NCBI RefSeq assembly: GCF_015694465.1 | Contig: NZ_JADQDO010000001.1 | Location: 910,319-974,318 of the forward strand | Length of the DNA stretch: 64,000 bases | Reading direction: 5' to 3' | DNA from: Microvirga alba | GTDB lineage: Bacteria > Pseudomonadota > Alphaproteobacteria > Rhizobiales > Beijerinckiaceae | Part shown: piece after piece, positions 12,069 through 20,347 of the stretch | Layout: every line of letters begins with the position of its first letter | Position numbering within the stretch: position 1 is the stretch's first letter | Position numbers and translations under genes: made by a program | The notes under the pieces: model-generated | What the model was told of the DNA's origin: nothing | The model's database searches: none | What the model saw: the letters and a program-made list of their open reading frames with translations, nothing else

Positions 12069-12365
12069 ATGGCTGAACGGAAATTCGAAGCGCTGAACGT
12101 ACCACCTGACGCCCTCGAAAAGGGCGGCGTCGAGATCCTTCGGGCTTCGGTGGTCGAGGGGGCGGTGAGCATCGCGCTGCGCCGCGCCTTCGACGATCCG
12201 TTCACCTGGGGCGTGCTCCTCGTGGACCTCGCCCATCACGCCGCGCGCGTCTATGCCATGGAAACCGACCTCTCCGAGGAAGAGGCCCTGGCCGAGATCA
12301 TCGCAGGCATCCAGACCGAGCTGGAAGATCCCTCCGATCCCAGCACGTCCCAATCGCTCAACTAA
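12069..12365 (+). CDS. DUF5076-like small protein in the pdh operon
   Basis: A 98-residue acidic protein starting 3 bases after pdhB and ending 25 bases before pdhC, so almost certainly co-translated with them. Its sequence ([15 protein letters not shown] core, [34 protein letters not shown]) fits the DUF5076 family found at this place in Rhizobiales PDH operons. No catalytic motif is visible and the function is unknown. A role in PDH assembly or regulation is inferred only from position. Confidence 0.8.
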   Translation: MAERKFEALNVPPDALEKGGVEILRASVVEGAVSIALRRAFDDPFTWGVLLVDLAHHAARVYAMETDLSEEEALAEIIAGIQTELEDPSDPSTSQSLN

Positions 12366-12390
12366 AACACTCGCTCAGGATCAAAACGCC

Positions 12391-13743
12391 ATGCCCATCA
12401 ATGTCCTGATGCCCGCCCTCTCGCCGACCATGGAAAAGGGCAACCTTGCCAAGTGGTTGAAGAAGGAAGGCGACACGATCAAGTCCGGCGACGTCATCGC
12501 CGAGATCGAAACCGACAAGGCCACCATGGAAGTCGAGGCTGTGGACGAGGGCGTCCTCGCCAAGATCGTGGTGCCGGAAGGCTCCGCCGACGTGCCCGTG
12601 AACCAGCTCATCGCGCTGATCGCAGGCGAGGGCGAGGATCCGAAATCGGTCGCGGCCTCGGGCGGCACTGCCGCTCCCGCGCCGGCTCCCGCCGCTGCGC
12701 CCGCGCCGAAGGCTGAAGCTCCCGCTGCTCCCGCGCCTCAAGCTGCCCCGAGTGCTCCGGCTCCTGCCGCGAAGCCGAACGGCGCGGCTGCCGGGCAGGG
12801 CGCTCGCGTGTTCGCCTCGCCGCTCGCCAAGCGCATCGCGAAGGACGCGGGCATCGATCTTTCCGCCATTCAGGGCTCCGGCCCCCATGGCCGCGTCGTC
12901 GAGAAGGACGTGCGTGCCGCTGCTGCCGGTGGTGGTGCGAAGCGCGCTCCCGCTGCTGCGCCCGCAGCCGCTCCGACCGCCGCCGCGCCGCTGGCGGCAA
13001 GCGCTTCCGCCGATCAGGTCAAGGCCATGTTCGAGCCGGGATCATACGAGGAAATCCCCCTCGACGGCATGCGCAAGACCATCGCCAAGCGCCTTGTCGA
13101 GTCGAAGCAAACGGTGCCGCATTTCTATCTGGCGCTCGACTGCGAACTCGACGCGCTCATGGCCATTCGCGAGCAGATCAATTCGGCTGCACCGAAGGAC
13201 AAGGACGGCAAGCCCGCCTACAAGCTCTCGGTGAACGATTTTGTCATCAAGGCTCTGGCCGTCGCGCTCCAGCGCGTGCCGAACGCCAACGCCGTGTGGG
13301 CGGATGACCGGATTCTTCGCTTCAAGCATTCGGATGTGGGTGTGGCGGTTGCCGTCGAAGGCGGCCTGTTCACGCCGTTGATCCGCAAAGCGGATACCAA
13401 GACCCTTACTGCCATCTCCGCCGAGATGAAGGACCTCGCGGCCCGCGCCCGCAACCGTCGCCTGAAGCCGGAAGAATACACCGGCGGCACGACGGCGGTT
13501 TCCAACCTCGGCATGTTCGGCATCAAGGACTTCCAGGCCGTCATCAACCCGCCGCACGGCACGATCCTCGCCGTCGGCGCGGGCGAGCAGCGCGTCGTGG
13601 TGAAGAACAACGCCCCCGCCATCGTGCAAGCCATGACCGTCACGCTCTCCTGCGACCACCGCGTGGTGGACGGGGCGCTCGGCGCGGAACTCTTGGCGGC
13701 GTTCAAGGGGCTGATCGAGAACCCGATGGGGATGCTGGTTTAA
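12391..13743 (+). CDS. pdhC: Dihydrolipoamide acetyltransferase (E2 of pyruvate dehydrogenase)
   Basis: The E2 core enzyme transfers the acetyl group from lipoamide to CoA. In 450 residues it has one lipoyl domain (1-80, lipoyl Lys43 in [11 protein letters not shown]) and an Ala/Pro linker. The E1/E3-binding domain (about 142-178) contains [21 protein letters not shown] second linker leads to the acyltransferase domain (about 215-450) with the catalytic SCDHRVVDG near the C-terminus. The ATG at 12391 is used because the family N-terminus [14 protein letters not shown] starts there. The lipoyl domain closely resembles that of pdhB. Confidence 0.97.
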   Translation: MPINVLMPALSPTMEKGNLAKWLKKEGDTIKSGDVIAEIETDKATMEVEAVDEGVLAKIVVPEGSADVPVNQLIALIAGEGEDPKSVAASGGTAAPAPAPAAAPAPKAEAPAAPAPQAAPSAPAPAAKPNGAAAGQGARVFASPLAKRIAKDAGIDLSAIQGSGPHGRVVEKDVRAAAAGGGAKRAPAAAPAAAPTAAAPLAASASADQVKAMFEPGSYEEIPLDGMRKTIAKRLVESKQTVPHFYLALDCELDALMAIREQINSAAPKDKDGKPAYKLSVNDFVIKALAVALQRVPNANAVWADDRILRFKHSDVGVAVAVEGGLFTPLIRKADTKTLTAISAEMKDLAARARNRRLKPEEYTGGTTAVSNLGMFGIKDFQAVINPPHGTILAVGAGEQRVVVKNNAPAIVQAMTVTLSCDHRVVDGALGAELLAAFKGLIENPMGMLV

Positions 13744-13761
13744 GGAATCACTGCACCTTTT

Positions 13762-13810
13762 CCCTCCCCCTTGCGGGGAGGGCTAGGGTGGGGGTGGTTC
13801 GACGGGGTGA
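13762..13810. repeat. Interspersed repeat, family C copy 2
   Basis: Near-identical to 8163-8211, with the same CCCTCCCC / GGGGAGGG hairpin and trailing GTGGTTCGACGGGGTGA. It lies 18 bases after the pdhC stop. Confidence 0.85.
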
Positions 13811-13888
13811 AAGATTGGGAGAGTGAGGAAGTTCGGGGCTGTAAGACCCTTCGAGCCTCCTTACTGGGAATGTCGGGGGAAGAAGCTG

Positions 13889-14269
13889 ATGCCATTGACC
13901 CGGATCTCGCTGAGAAAAGGCAAGTCGCCGGAGTACCGCAAGGCGATTGTCGATGGCATCTATCTCGCCCTGCGCGAGACGTTCAACGTGCCCGAGGACG
14001 ATCTTTTTATGGTCGTTAGCGAGCACGATGCGGACGGCTTCTTCTATGGCGCGACCTATCTCGACATCGCGCGCAGCGACGATCTCGTGATCATTCAGGT
14101 CACGGTGAGCAACACGCGCAGCGTCGAACAGAAAAAAGCGCTCTTCAAGCGCATCGCCGAGGTGCTGACCGAGCGCCCCGGCTTGCGGCCTGAAGATGTC
14201 TTCATCAACCTTCTCGAAGTCGAGAAGGAAAACTGGTCCTTCGGTCACGGCCTTGCGCAGTACGCCTGA
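13889..14269 (+). CDS. Tautomerase family protein
   Basis: A 126-residue protein of the tautomerase superfamily. Residue 2 is Pro (MPLTRISLRKGKSPEYRKAIVDGIY), the N-terminal catalytic proline position after Met removal. The first half carries the beta-alpha-beta pattern of 4-oxalocrotonate tautomerases, and the second half ends NWSFGHGLAQYA. The ATG at 13889 is chosen because GGGGGAAGAAG precedes it and it places Pro at position 2. The substrate is unknown. Confidence 0.82.
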   Translation: MPLTRISLRKGKSPEYRKAIVDGIYLALRETFNVPEDDLFMVVSEHDADGFFYGATYLDIARSDDLVIIQVTVSNTRSVEQKKALFKRIAEVLTERPGLRPEDVFINLLEVEKENWSFGHGLAQYA

Positions 14270-14327
14270 AATAATGCGTTGCTGATCAAGCTGCGGTCGA
14301 GAGCCGTAGAATGCTTGTTTGAGAGGG

Positions 14328-14432
14328 CGTCATCCCGGCCGAAGCGCCAGCGCAGAGCCGGGATCGCTTGACGAGACAAGCTCCATTTTCTGATAGCGAT
14401 CCCGGTACTCGCTGTGCTCGACCGGGATGACG
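14328..14432. repeat. Interspersed palindromic repeat, family B
   Basis: Left arm CGTCATCCCGGCCGAAGCGC...AGAGCCGGGATCGCTTG. Right arm GCGATCCCGGTACTCGCTGT...CGACCGGGATGACG. It can form a long stem and is distinct from families A and C. It lies directly upstream of lpdA, ending 15 bases before its ATG. Confidence 0.8.
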
Positions 14433-14447
14433 AGTGGGGAAACCACC

Positions 14448-15884
14448 ATGGCAGACCAATACGACATCATCGTCATCGGCGGCGGGCCGGGCGGGTATGT
14501 GGCGGCGATCCGCGCCGCGCAGCTTGGGTTCAAGACCGCTGTCGTGGAGCGCGAGCACCTGGGTGGCATCTGTCTGAACTGGGGCTGCATTCCCACGAAG
14601 GCGCTGCTGCGCTCGGCGGAAATCTACCATTACATGGAGCACGCCAAGGATTACGGGCTCTCGGCCGAAAAGATCGGCTTCGATGCGGCGGCCATCGTGC
14701 AGCGCTCGCGCGGCGTCTCGGGCCGTCTCAACATGGGCGTTGGCGGTCTTCTCAAGAAGAACAAGGTCGACGTGATCTGGGGCGAGGCGACGCTGACGAA
14801 GCCCGGCGAGGTCGTCGTCGCCGCGCCGAAGAAGGCCGCGATGCAGCCGCAGAACCCGGCCCCGCGCGGCACGCTTCCGGCCGGCACTTATGCCGCCAAG
14901 CACATCATCGTCGCGACCGGCGCGCGTCCGCGCGTGCTGCCGGGCATCGAGCCGGACGGCAAGCTGATCTGGACCTACTTCGAAGCGATGGTGCCGCCCA
15001 CCATGCCGAAGTCGGTCCTGGTCATGGGCTCCGGTGCCATCGGCATCGAGTTCGCCTCGTTCTACCGCACCATGGGTGCGGAGGTGACGGTGGTCGAAGT
15101 GCTGCCGCAGATCCTGCCCGTGGAAGATGCGGAGATTGCAGGCCTTGCCCGCAAGCGCTTCGAAAAGCAGGGCATCAAGATTATCACCGGTGCGAAGGTG
15201 ACCAAGGTCGCGAAGGGCGCGAACTCCGTCACCGCCACCATCGACGACGGCAAGGGCACGCAGGACATCACCGCCGAGCGGATGATTTCGGCGGTCGGCG
15301 TCGTCGGCAACGTGGAAAATCTCGGCCTCGAAAAGCTCGGGGTGAAGATGGATCGCGGCACCATCGTCACGGATGGGCTCGGACGCACCAACGTGCCCGG
15401 CCTCTATGCCATTGGCGACGTGGCGGGCCCGCCCATGCTGGCGCACAAGGCCGAGCATGAGGGCGTGATCTGCGTCGAGACCATCAAGGGTCTCCACACC
15501 CACGCCATGGACAAGCTCAAGATCCCCGGCTGCACCTATTGCAACCCGCAGATCGCTTCCGTTGGGCTCACCGAGGCCAAGGCGAAGGAAGCGGGCTACG
15601 ACATCCGCGTCGGCCGCTTCCCCTTCCTCGGCAATGGCAAGGCCATCGCTCTCGGCGAGCCGGACGGCCTCGTGAAGACCATCTTCGACAAGAAGACCGG
15701 CCAATTGCTCGGCGCGCACATGATCGGCGCGGAAGTGACCGAGCTGATCCAGGGTTTCGTGATCGCCATGAACCTGGAGACCACCGAGGAAGAACTGATC
15801 CACGCCGTCTTCCCGCATCCGACGCTGTCCGAGATGATGCATGAGAGCGTCATGGATGCCTATGGACGGGCGATCCACATCTAG
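14448..15884 (+). CDS. lpdA: Dihydrolipoyl dehydrogenase (E3)
   Basis: E3 reoxidises dihydrolipoamide with FAD and NAD+. The 478-residue protein has the FAD Rossmann motif IGGGPGGYVAA near the N-terminus and the redox disulfide CLNWGC (Cys42, Cys47). An NAD-binding motif (VMGSGAIGIEFASFY) and the GLYAIGDVAGPPMLAHKA segment follow, then the C-terminal His-Glu dyad in FPHPTLSE. An insertion around residues 125-150 (APKKAAMQPQNPAPRGTLPAG) is seen in some alphaproteobacterial E3s. The start is set by GTGGGGAAACC upstream. The IS-like segment begins at its stop codon. Confidence 0.96.
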   Translation: MADQYDIIVIGGGPGGYVAAIRAAQLGFKTAVVEREHLGGICLNWGCIPTKALLRSAEIYHYMEHAKDYGLSAEKIGFDAAAIVQRSRGVSGRLNMGVGGLLKKNKVDVIWGEATLTKPGEVVVAAPKKAAMQPQNPAPRGTLPAGTYAAKHIIVATGARPRVLPGIEPDGKLIWTYFEAMVPPTMPKSVLVMGSGAIGIEFASFYRTMGAEVTVVEVLPQILPVEDAEIAGLARKRFEKQGIKIITGAKVTKVAKGANSVTATIDDGKGTQDITAERMISAVGVVGNVENLGLEKLGVKMDRGTIVTDGLGRTNVPGLYAIGDVAGPPMLAHKAEHEGVICVETIKGLHTHAMDKLKIPGCTYCNPQIASVGLTEAKAKEAGYDIRVGRFPFLGNGKAIALGEPDGLVKTIFDKKTGQLLGAHMIGAEVTELIQGFVIAMNLETTEEELIHAVFPHPTLSEMMHESVMDAYGRAIHI

Positions 15885-15893
15885 GCTCAGGAC

Positions 15894-16375
15894 TCATAGC
15901 CAGAAGATGATGGCTGCTGCGATTGCGATGGCGCTCATGAAGGCGTGAGCGCCAACGGTCCTGTCCGGTCGCGATCCGTCGGCGTCCTGCAGGGACGGTA
16001 ACATGGTCGGGGCTGGCCTTTGGTGAGCAACAAGATCAAAGGCTTGCCCTCGGCGTCGCAAACCGCATGCAGCTCGGAGTTCGGGCCGCCTTTTGTCCGG
16101 CCGACACGATCTAATCAAGCTGCCTGCTGTGCGGCGGCGAGCGTGGCGAAAGTTCGATTGAAGACGCCCGCCTTGCTCCGGCGGATGAAGCGGTTGTCGA
16201 GCGTCTTCGACGGGGCCGTAGCGGCCTGAGCATCCCGCCATCTCAGGCTATTCCGGGTGACATGGGTTACCCGCTGATGGCGCGCCGGTCCTCGACACGC
16301 GGCCGGCCATGTGTCGCGGAAACTACGCTTGATACGTTCGACTTGGGCTTCGTTGGTCCGGTCATGATCTGACTT
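15894..16375 (-). pseudogene. Decayed IS5-family transposase
   Basis: On the minus strand, pieces of an IS5-type DDE transposase appear in order but in different frames and with parts missing. They are NEAQVERIKR near the N-terminus, THVTRNSLRWRDAQ, TLDNRFIRRSKAGVFNRTFA, GRTKGGPNSELHAVCDAEGK and the C-terminal FMSAIAIAAAIIFWL with its stop. The central catalytic part is lost and frames shift near 16120. It cannot encode an active enzyme. Confidence 0.8.
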
Positions 16376-16448
16376 GGGACAGGTCTTCCTACCCTGAATC
16401 ACGGCTTGCGCGAAAACGGAACCCTCAAGGTGGGGGCTTAGCTGTCAT

Positions 16449-16478
16449 TTGACATGCAGGTATTCGCCTGCATATTAT
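16449..16478 (+). promoter_or_regulatory. Promoter and operator of the arsR-like gene
   Basis: TTGACA (16449-16454) and TATTAT (16473-16478) are separated by 18 bases, a near-consensus sigma-70 promoter. The spacer is an inverted repeat, ATGCAGG - TATTCG - CCTGCAT (16454-16473), well placed for an autorepressing ArsR-type dimer. Confidence 0.75.
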
Positions 16479-16501
16479 GTTCTCACATACGAGAGGGACC
16501 G

Positions 16502-16816
16502 ATGCACGCCGACAAGGTTTTCAAAGCGCTGGGCGACCCGACACGCAGAAAACTGCTTGACCTTCTTTGTGAAAAGAACGGGCAGACGCTCGGCGAGCTT
16601 TGCGAAAACCTGGACATGGCCCGGCAATCCGCCACGCAGCACCTCGGGATATTGGAGGAGGCCAATCTGGTGAGCACGGTGAGGCGTGGCCGGGAAAAGC
16701 TCCATTTCATCAATCCCGTGCCGCTCCACGAGGTCTACGAACGGTGGGTGCGGAAATTCGAACGTCAGCGGCTCAGCCTGCTGCACGATCTGAAGAAAGA
16801 ACTCGAAGGAGGGTAA
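16502..16816 (+). CDS. ArsR family winged-helix transcriptional regulator
   Basis: A 104-residue helix-turn-helix regulator: ADKVFKALGDPTRRKLLDLL, then the recognition region LGELCENLDMARQSATQHLGIL and the wing LVSTVRRGREKLHFINP. No metal-binding Cys motif (CVC) is seen in the usual helix, so it is not an obvious metal sensor. Regulators of this SdpR-like type usually sit with SRPBCC (AHSA1) proteins, as here. The ATG at 16502 fits AGAGGGACC upstream. It is probably autoregulated through the palindrome in its promoter. Confidence 0.9.
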   Translation: MHADKVFKALGDPTRRKLLDLLCEKNGQTLGELCENLDMARQSATQHLGILEEANLVSTVRRGREKLHFINPVPLHEVYERWVRKFERQRLSLLHDLKKELEGG

Positions 16817-16818
16817 CG

Positions 16819-17283
16819 ATGACCAAAGAGACGACCAGTTTTGTTTACGTGACCTATGTTCTCTCGACGCCGGAAAAGGTGTTCGAGGCCATCACGAGAC
16901 CGGACGTCGCAAGGCGCTACTGGGGCCACGAGAACGTCTCCGACTGGAATCCCGGATCGAAATGGGAACATATCCGAGCCAATGATGAGCGGACTGTCGA
17001 ACTCGTCGGCAGGGTCATTGAGGTCTCGCCGCCGACCCGTCTCGTCATCACCTGGGCGAACGCCTCGCAAGCCTCCGATCCGGCAGCCTACAGCCGGGTG
17101 ACGTTCGAGATCGAGGAATACGAGAACATGGTCCGGCTGACCGTCACCCATGACGAGCTCGAAGCCGGCAGCGGGATGGCGAACGGCATCAAAAAAGGTT
17201 GGCCGGCCGTGCTCTCCAGCCTGAAATCTTTCTTGGAAACCGGCCGCGGCATTGACCTTTTCGCCAAGCCGAAATCGGCCTGA
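16819..17283 (+). CDS. SRPBCC (AHSA1/START-like) family protein
   Basis: A 154-residue START-like fold protein starting 2 bases after the regulator stop. Features are FVYVTYVLSTPEKVFEAITRPDVARRYWG at the N-terminus, a DWNPGSKWEH segment, and VRLTVTHDELEAGSGMANGIKKGWPAVLSSLKSFLETG at the end. This is the usual AHSA1 pattern of a hydrophobic ligand cavity closed by a long C-terminal helix. Pairing with an ArsR gene is frequent. The ligand is unknown. Confidence 0.9.
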   Translation: MTKETTSFVYVTYVLSTPEKVFEAITRPDVARRYWGHENVSDWNPGSKWEHIRANDERTVELVGRVIEVSPPTRLVITWANASQASDPAAYSRVTFEIEEYENMVRLTVTHDELEAGSGMANGIKKGWPAVLSSLKSFLETGRGIDLFAKPKSA

Positions 17284-17329
17284 GCCCTAGCGGTGCCAAT
17301 TAAGAGGTCTGTCAGCGGGAGGAAAGACA

Positions 17330-17746
17330 ATGACCAAGCCCTATACCGGCGGATGTGCGTGCGGCGCGATCCGTTATGAAACGAGCAGCGAACCCATCGT
17401 CGAGATCCACTGCCAATGCCGCGATTGCCAGAAACGAAGTGGCACGGGGCATGGGTCCTATCTGACCTTCCCCCAGCGAGCCGATGTGACCATTACGGGG
17501 GACGCGAAAAACTGGCGGGTCGCGGGCGACAGCGGGAACGAAAAGGTCCACGCCTTCTGCCCGACCTGTGGAACGCCGGTCTACCTGACATTCGCCGCAA
17601 CGCCGGAACTGATAGCGGTCCACGCGACCAGCCTTGACGACCCAAGCCAATTCAATCCGCAGATGGTCACATACAGCATCCGCGGCAATGCGTGGGATAC
17701 GATCGATTCCTCATTGCAGAAATTCGATCGAATGCCGCCCGGATAA
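17330..17746 (+). CDS. GFA family protein (glutathione-dependent formaldehyde-activating-like)
   Basis: A 138-residue zinc-binding protein of the GFA fold. Cysteines are in family positions: CAC (9, 11), CQCRDC (28, 30, 33) and CPTC (77, 80). It opens YTGGCACGAIRYE, typical of the family. Members have been linked to S-hydroxymethylglutathione formation or Mss4-like roles; the substrate here is unknown. It follows the SRPBCC gene after 46 bases and may belong to the same transcript. Confidence 0.88.
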   Translation: MTKPYTGGCACGAIRYETSSEPIVEIHCQCRDCQKRSGTGHGSYLTFPQRADVTITGDAKNWRVAGDSGNEKVHAFCPTCGTPVYLTFAATPELIAVHATSLDDPSQFNPQMVTYSIRGNAWDTIDSSLQKFDRMPPG

Positions 17747-17860
17747 GTTCGGCTGGGAGCAATACGAAACCGCCGACAATGTTCGTGGGGGGGCGACGTG
17801 CTGCAGGATCAATAGGTCCTGAGCCTGGGTCTTGGAAATGAGATTGTCTGGATGACCTGA

Positions 17861-17893
17861 TTTGGGTGGCAATTTCGAGAAAATCCACCCAAA
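17861..17893. promoter_or_regulatory. Inverted repeat upstream of dctA
   Basis: Perfect 9-base arms TTTGGGTGG / CCACCCAAA are separated by 15 bases. A TATATT hexamer follows at 17900-17905. It could be a regulator site overlapping the dctA promoter. The protein that would bind is unknown and no sigma-54 consensus is seen. Confidence 0.45.
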
Positions 17894-17995
17894 CGGTGCT
17901 ATATTGTTGTCTCATAGCGCTTCCGTGCCTCAAACATGACAGGCCCGAGGGCGAGACTTGATCGTGAGCCATGACCGCTTCACGAGGAGAGTGCG

Positions 17996-19327
17996 ATGAC
18001 AAGCGTCACCATTGGCGGCGATGTCGGGGCCTCGAGACCCAAAAAGCCCTGGTACAAGGTGCTCTATGTCCAGGTCCTGATCGCCATCGTTCTCGGCGCT
18101 GCCATCGGCTGGCTGTTTCCGACTTTCGCCAAGAACGACTGGATCAGGGCGCTCGGAGAGGGCTTCATCAAGCTGATCAAGATGGTCATTGCGCCGATCA
18201 TCTTCTGCACCGTGGTGTCCGGCATCGCGCACATTCAGGATGCCAAGAAGGTGGGACGCGTTGGCGTCAAGGCGCTGGTTTATTTCGAAGTCGTCTCGAC
18301 CTTTGCGCTCATCATCGGCCTTCTCGTCGGCAACATCGTGAAGCCGGGCGCAGGTTTCACCGGGACGCCCGACGCCACCGCCGTCGCGACTTACGCGAAA
18401 CAGGCGAGCGAGCAGAAACCGGTCGACTTTCTCCTGCACATCATCCCGGACAGCGTCGTCGGCGCGTTCGCGCAGGGCGACATCCTTCAGGTCCTCCTGT
18501 TCGCCATCCTCTTCGGGTTCGCGCTTCTCGCTCTCGGCGAGCGCGCAGCCTTTGTCCGCAAGGTCATCGACGAGGTCGCCCATGGGATGTTCGGCGTCAT
18601 CGCCATCGTGATGAAAGCCGCCCCGGTCGGCGCTTTCGGTGCGATGGCCTACACCATCGGCCGGTTCGGACCCCAGGCGCTCGGCAATCTCGTGGGGCTG
18701 ATCGCGACCTTCTACGCGACGGCGGCCCTGTTCGTCGTCGTCGTCCTCGGGACCATCGCTCGCATCGCGGGCTTCAGCATCTTCAAGTTCCTGGCCTACA
18801 TCAAAGACGAACTCCTGATCGTTCTCGGAACGAGTTCGTCCGAGAGCGCGCTGCCCCAGTTGATGGAAAAACTGGAGCGGCTCGGTTGCTCGAAGTCGGT
18901 GGTGGGCCTGGTCGTGCCGACAGGCTATTCCTTCAATCTCGACGGGACGAACATCTATATGACGCTCGCCACCCTGTTCATCGCGCAGGCGCTGGGCTTC
19001 GATCTGACCTTCGGCCAGCAGACGACGATCTTGGTGGTGGCGCTGCTGACCTCGAAAGGGGCCAGCGGCGTGACAGGCGCGGGTTTCATCACGCTCGCGG
19101 CGACGCTCGCGGTGGTCAATCCTGCGCTTGTGCCCGGCATGGCCATCGTTCTGGGTATTGACAAGTTCATGAGCGAGGTCCGCGCGCTGACGAACATCAT
19201 CGGCAACGGGGTCGCGACCATCGTCGTGTCGGCGTGGGAAGGCGAGCTTGATCGGGACAAGCTCACAGCCGGCCTCAACCGGCGGATCGACACGTCCGAC
19301 ATCGAAACGGCGGTCACGACGGATTAG
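17996..19327 (+). CDS. dctA: C4-dicarboxylate transporter DctA
   Basis: A 443-residue dicarboxylate:cation symporter that imports succinate, fumarate and malate. Visible features are [19 protein letters not shown] (helix 1), [22 protein letters not shown], and the serine-rich re-entrant loop [17 protein letters not shown]. The substrate-binding helix [19 protein letters not shown] and the second loop [14 protein letters not shown] follow. All match DctA/GltP family signatures. A CACGAGGAG-type site precedes the ATG. In rhizobia dctA is often adjacent to dctBD, but no such regulators are nearby. Confidence 0.96.
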   Translation: MTSVTIGGDVGASRPKKPWYKVLYVQVLIAIVLGAAIGWLFPTFAKNDWIRALGEGFIKLIKMVIAPIIFCTVVSGIAHIQDAKKVGRVGVKALVYFEVVSTFALIIGLLVGNIVKPGAGFTGTPDATAVATYAKQASEQKPVDFLLHIIPDSVVGAFAQGDILQVLLFAILFGFALLALGERAAFVRKVIDEVAHGMFGVIAIVMKAAPVGAFGAMAYTIGRFGPQALGNLVGLIATFYATAALFVVVVLGTIARIAGFSIFKFLAYIKDELLIVLGTSSSESALPQLMEKLERLGCSKSVVGLVVPTGYSFNLDGTNIYMTLATLFIAQALGFDLTFGQQTTILVVALLTSKGASGVTGAGFITLAATLAVVNPALVPGMAIVLGIDKFMSEVRALTNIIGNGVATIVVSAWEGELDRDKLTAGLNRRIDTSDIETAVTTD

Positions 19328-19356
19328 AGCTTTTCCCTGACGCCTGTTTCGCAAGA

Positions 19357-20241
19357 TCAAAGATGCCGGCGCATGAACGCTCCGGCGCCAGCCAGCGCCT
19401 GACGTCCGGGCTCCAAATGTGCGTTCCACATGGGCCAAGCGTGGATCATATGGGGCCAGATCTCGAGCGTAACCGCCACATCCGCCTCGCCCGCCGCAGC
19501 CGCGAAACGCGTCGCATCCGCAAGCAGCGCCTCATCCGAGCCTACTTGGATCAGGAGCGGCGGCAGGCCCCTCAGATCGGCATAGAGAGGCGACACGCGC
19601 GGATCCGCACGGTTGATCCCCGACGAGAGATAGGCATTGGCAAGCTCGCGAAGATAGTCTTTGTGAATGAGCGGATCGATCGTGTCCTTGGTGGCAAGTG
19701 TCGTGCCTGACAAGGTCAGATCCGTCCAGGGAGACACCAGCCAGCCGCAGGCCGGCAAAGTCGCCTGTGCATCGCGCAAAGCATTGATGAGCGCCACCGT
19801 GAGCCCACCGCCCGCGCTGTCCCCGCCGACCGCGATGTTCTTGGCCGCAAGGCCTTGTTCGAGCAGAAAGCGCCACGCGAGCATGGCATCCTCAAGGGCG
19901 GCAGGGAAGGGGTTCTCCGGCGCGAGCCGATAGGCGACGGCCAGGGTTCGCACGCCCGCCGCCCGGCCGGCCTCGGTCACCAGGCGGCGGTGGCTGAGGA
20001 TGGAGCCCGAGCAATAACCGCCGCCGTGAAAGAACAACAGCACGCGCGACGCATCGCTGCCCGGTGCGATCGACCATTCCGCGGATACGCCGCCCCGCTC
20101 TACCTGCTCAAGCTTGATGTCATTGGCGACAGGCCAGAGCGAGCCCACTTCATCGATGCGCCGCCTCCGCTCAACCCAACCGACGGGCCGAGGCTTGGAC
20201 CCCAGCAACGCGCGAACGGCATCGATCTCGCTTTGGCCCAC
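19357..20241 (-). CDS. Alpha/beta hydrolase (hormone-sensitive-lipase-type esterase)
   Basis: An esterase/lipase of the HSL (family IV) type. The oxyanion-hole motif FFHGGGYCSGS precedes the nucleophile elbow GGDSAGGG. The acid lies in the VGSDEALLADA region and the His in IWPHMIHAWPMW near the C-terminus. The GTG at 20241 gives 294 residues and has GAGGGCGAG upstream; a longer frame begins at 20286. The substrate is not predictable beyond short-chain esters. Convergent with dctA. Confidence 0.85.
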   Translation of the reverse strand: MGQSEIDAVRALLGSKPRPVGWVERRRRIDEVGSLWPVANDIKLEQVERGGVSAEWSIAPGSDASRVLLFFHGGGYCSGSILSHRRLVTEAGRAAGVRTLAVAYRLAPENPFPAALEDAMLAWRFLLEQGLAAKNIAVGGDSAGGGLTVALINALRDAQATLPACGWLVSPWTDLTLSGTTLATKDTIDPLIHKDYLRELANAYLSSGINRADPRVSPLYADLRGLPPLLIQVGSDEALLADATRFAAAAGEADVAVTLEIWPHMIHAWPMWNAHLEPGRQALAGAGAFMRRHL

Positions 20242-20347
20242 CGTCTCGCCCTCACCATGGAAGCACCGAAAGCAGTGTCGGGACAACGCGCGAGAGGGGC
20301 AAAAAGGTGTCTCGCTGTGGGAGCCATCATGGGTCGCCAGTCGCGTT

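Larger units (their letters stand above)
15883..17826. mobile_element. Segment bounded by IS-end-like inverted repeats
   Basis: An 11-base perfect inverted repeat brackets this 1.94-kb segment: AGGCTCAGGAC at 15883-15893 and GTCCTGAGCCT at 17816-17826. Inside are a decayed IS5-type transposase, whose 3' end touches the left repeat, and an ArsR-SRPBCC-GFA gene module. The right repeat is preceded by ATCAATAG, resembling ends of Rhizobiales insertion sequences as I remember them. No clear target duplication is seen. Whether the genes are true cargo or the right end belongs to another lost copy is open. Confidence 0.45.

Noticed and set aside
17861..17995. Sigma-54 promoter of dctA
   Set aside because: No TGGCAC-N5-TTGCW arrangement is present; only an inverted repeat and a TATATT hexamer are seen.
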